From an uncultured Verrucomicrobiota bacterium (GTDB lineage Bacteria > Verrucomicrobiota > Kiritimatiellia > RFP12 > UBA1067), in the NCBI GenBank assembly GCA_946543025.1, contig CAMNLN010000069.1, positions 1 through 13,723 on the forward strand: a DNA stretch of 13,723 nt. The letters run 5' to 3'. The position numbers were made by a program, and so were the translations under genes. Below are positions 13,633-13,723 of the stretch, in pieces (within the stretch, counting starts at the first letter, position 1; every line of letters starts with the position of its first letter). The notes beneath the pieces are model-generated. The model was not told the origin of the DNA, searched no databases, and was given only the letters and a program-made list of their open reading frames with translations.

Positions 13633-13723
13633 TTGATTAACCGTGTAGAATTGGTGGATTGGTTTAGTTTTAACCGTGTAGAACGTGTAGATCGTGTAGA
13701 AAGGTGGGATGGCGAGTTTGAAC
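13633..13723. repeat. capF leader: 9-bp CGTGTAGAA-type repeats, no gene
   Basis: Plus-strand units CGTGTAGAA lie at 13642-13650 and 13675-13683, then CGTGTAGAT at 13684-13692 and CGTGTAGAA at 13693-13701. A 14-bp exact direct repeat (TTAACCGTGTAGAA) occurs at 13637-13650 and 13670-13683. Position 13712-13722 (GCGAGTTTGAA) matches the 16-bp repeat near 8371 in inverted orientation. I see no convincing promoter boxes, no good Shine-Dalgarno before capF and no open frame continuing from upstream. Confidence 0.75.

Noticed and set aside
13655..13675. Hairpin terminator or operator from GGTT...AACC near the capF leader
   Set aside because: Only four base pairs of stem and no T-tract; too weak to call.
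13633..13723. CRISPR array or origin iterons at the right edge
   Set aside because: Units are only 9 bp, directly adjacent without spacers of uniform length, and the same unit is scattered inside genes.

Overview
The window is one strand-coherent stretch of a cell-surface polysaccharide (O-antigen or capsule type) biosynthesis locus. Twelve genes and one small gene remnant all read on the minus strand, so transcription runs from the right edge to the left edge. By eye the DNA is GC-rich. Shine-Dalgarno-like sequences precede most starts, and many junctions overlap by 1-22 bp (ATGA, TTGA, TGATG), which suggests a translationally coupled operon. A Wzx-type flippase, a membrane phosphoglycosyl transferase and an ElyC/YdcF envelope protein point to a Gram-negative-type envelope. 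Families of 9-bp and 16-bp short tandem repeats both between and inside genes remind me of environmental or gut PVC-group bacteria (Kiritimatiellota, Lentisphaerota, Verrucomicrobiota), but that placement is a weak inference.

Right part (13723 to 8388, in transcription order): a repeat-filled leader; a CapF/FnlB-type bifunctional reductase-cupin protein; a WbuB-like GT4; a UDP-GlcNAc 4,6-dehydratase-type enzyme; a WbpV/WreQ-like NDP-sugar 4-reductase; and a small monotopic phosphoglycosyl transferase. Together these look like the module that makes and transfers the first two sugars, plausibly a QuiNAc-type sugar on undecaprenyl phosphate followed by L-FucNAc. The 2-epimerase (CapG/FnlC) and a second dehydratase expected for L-FucNAc are not here and may lie upstream.

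Middle (8387 to 4397): a 213-bp gap with a short-chain dehydrogenase remnant and degenerate repeats, an ElyC-like membrane protein, two GT8 glycosyltransferases and a second GT4.

Left part (4400 to 1): the Wzx-like flippase with a probable TTG start, a GT2, a radical SAM protein with a SPASM-like second cysteine set, a third GT4, and the beginning of a multi-pass DUF5009/heparan-glucosaminide-acetyltransferase-like membrane acyltransferase cut by the window edge. No polymerase (Wzy) is recognised.

The most unusual signal is that four of the genes (capF, the dehydratase, the ElyC-like gene, the last GT4) each appear to carry an in-frame insert made of 9-bp units (63, 54, 27 and 27 bp). The capF and GT4 inserts are the same CGTGTAGA-type unit that also fills two of the intergenic gaps. 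This resembles protein-coding repeat elements such as the Rickettsia palindromic elements, but with a different, tandem 9-bp architecture. No tRNA, rRNA, CRISPR array, insertion sequence or convincing intrinsic terminator was seen.
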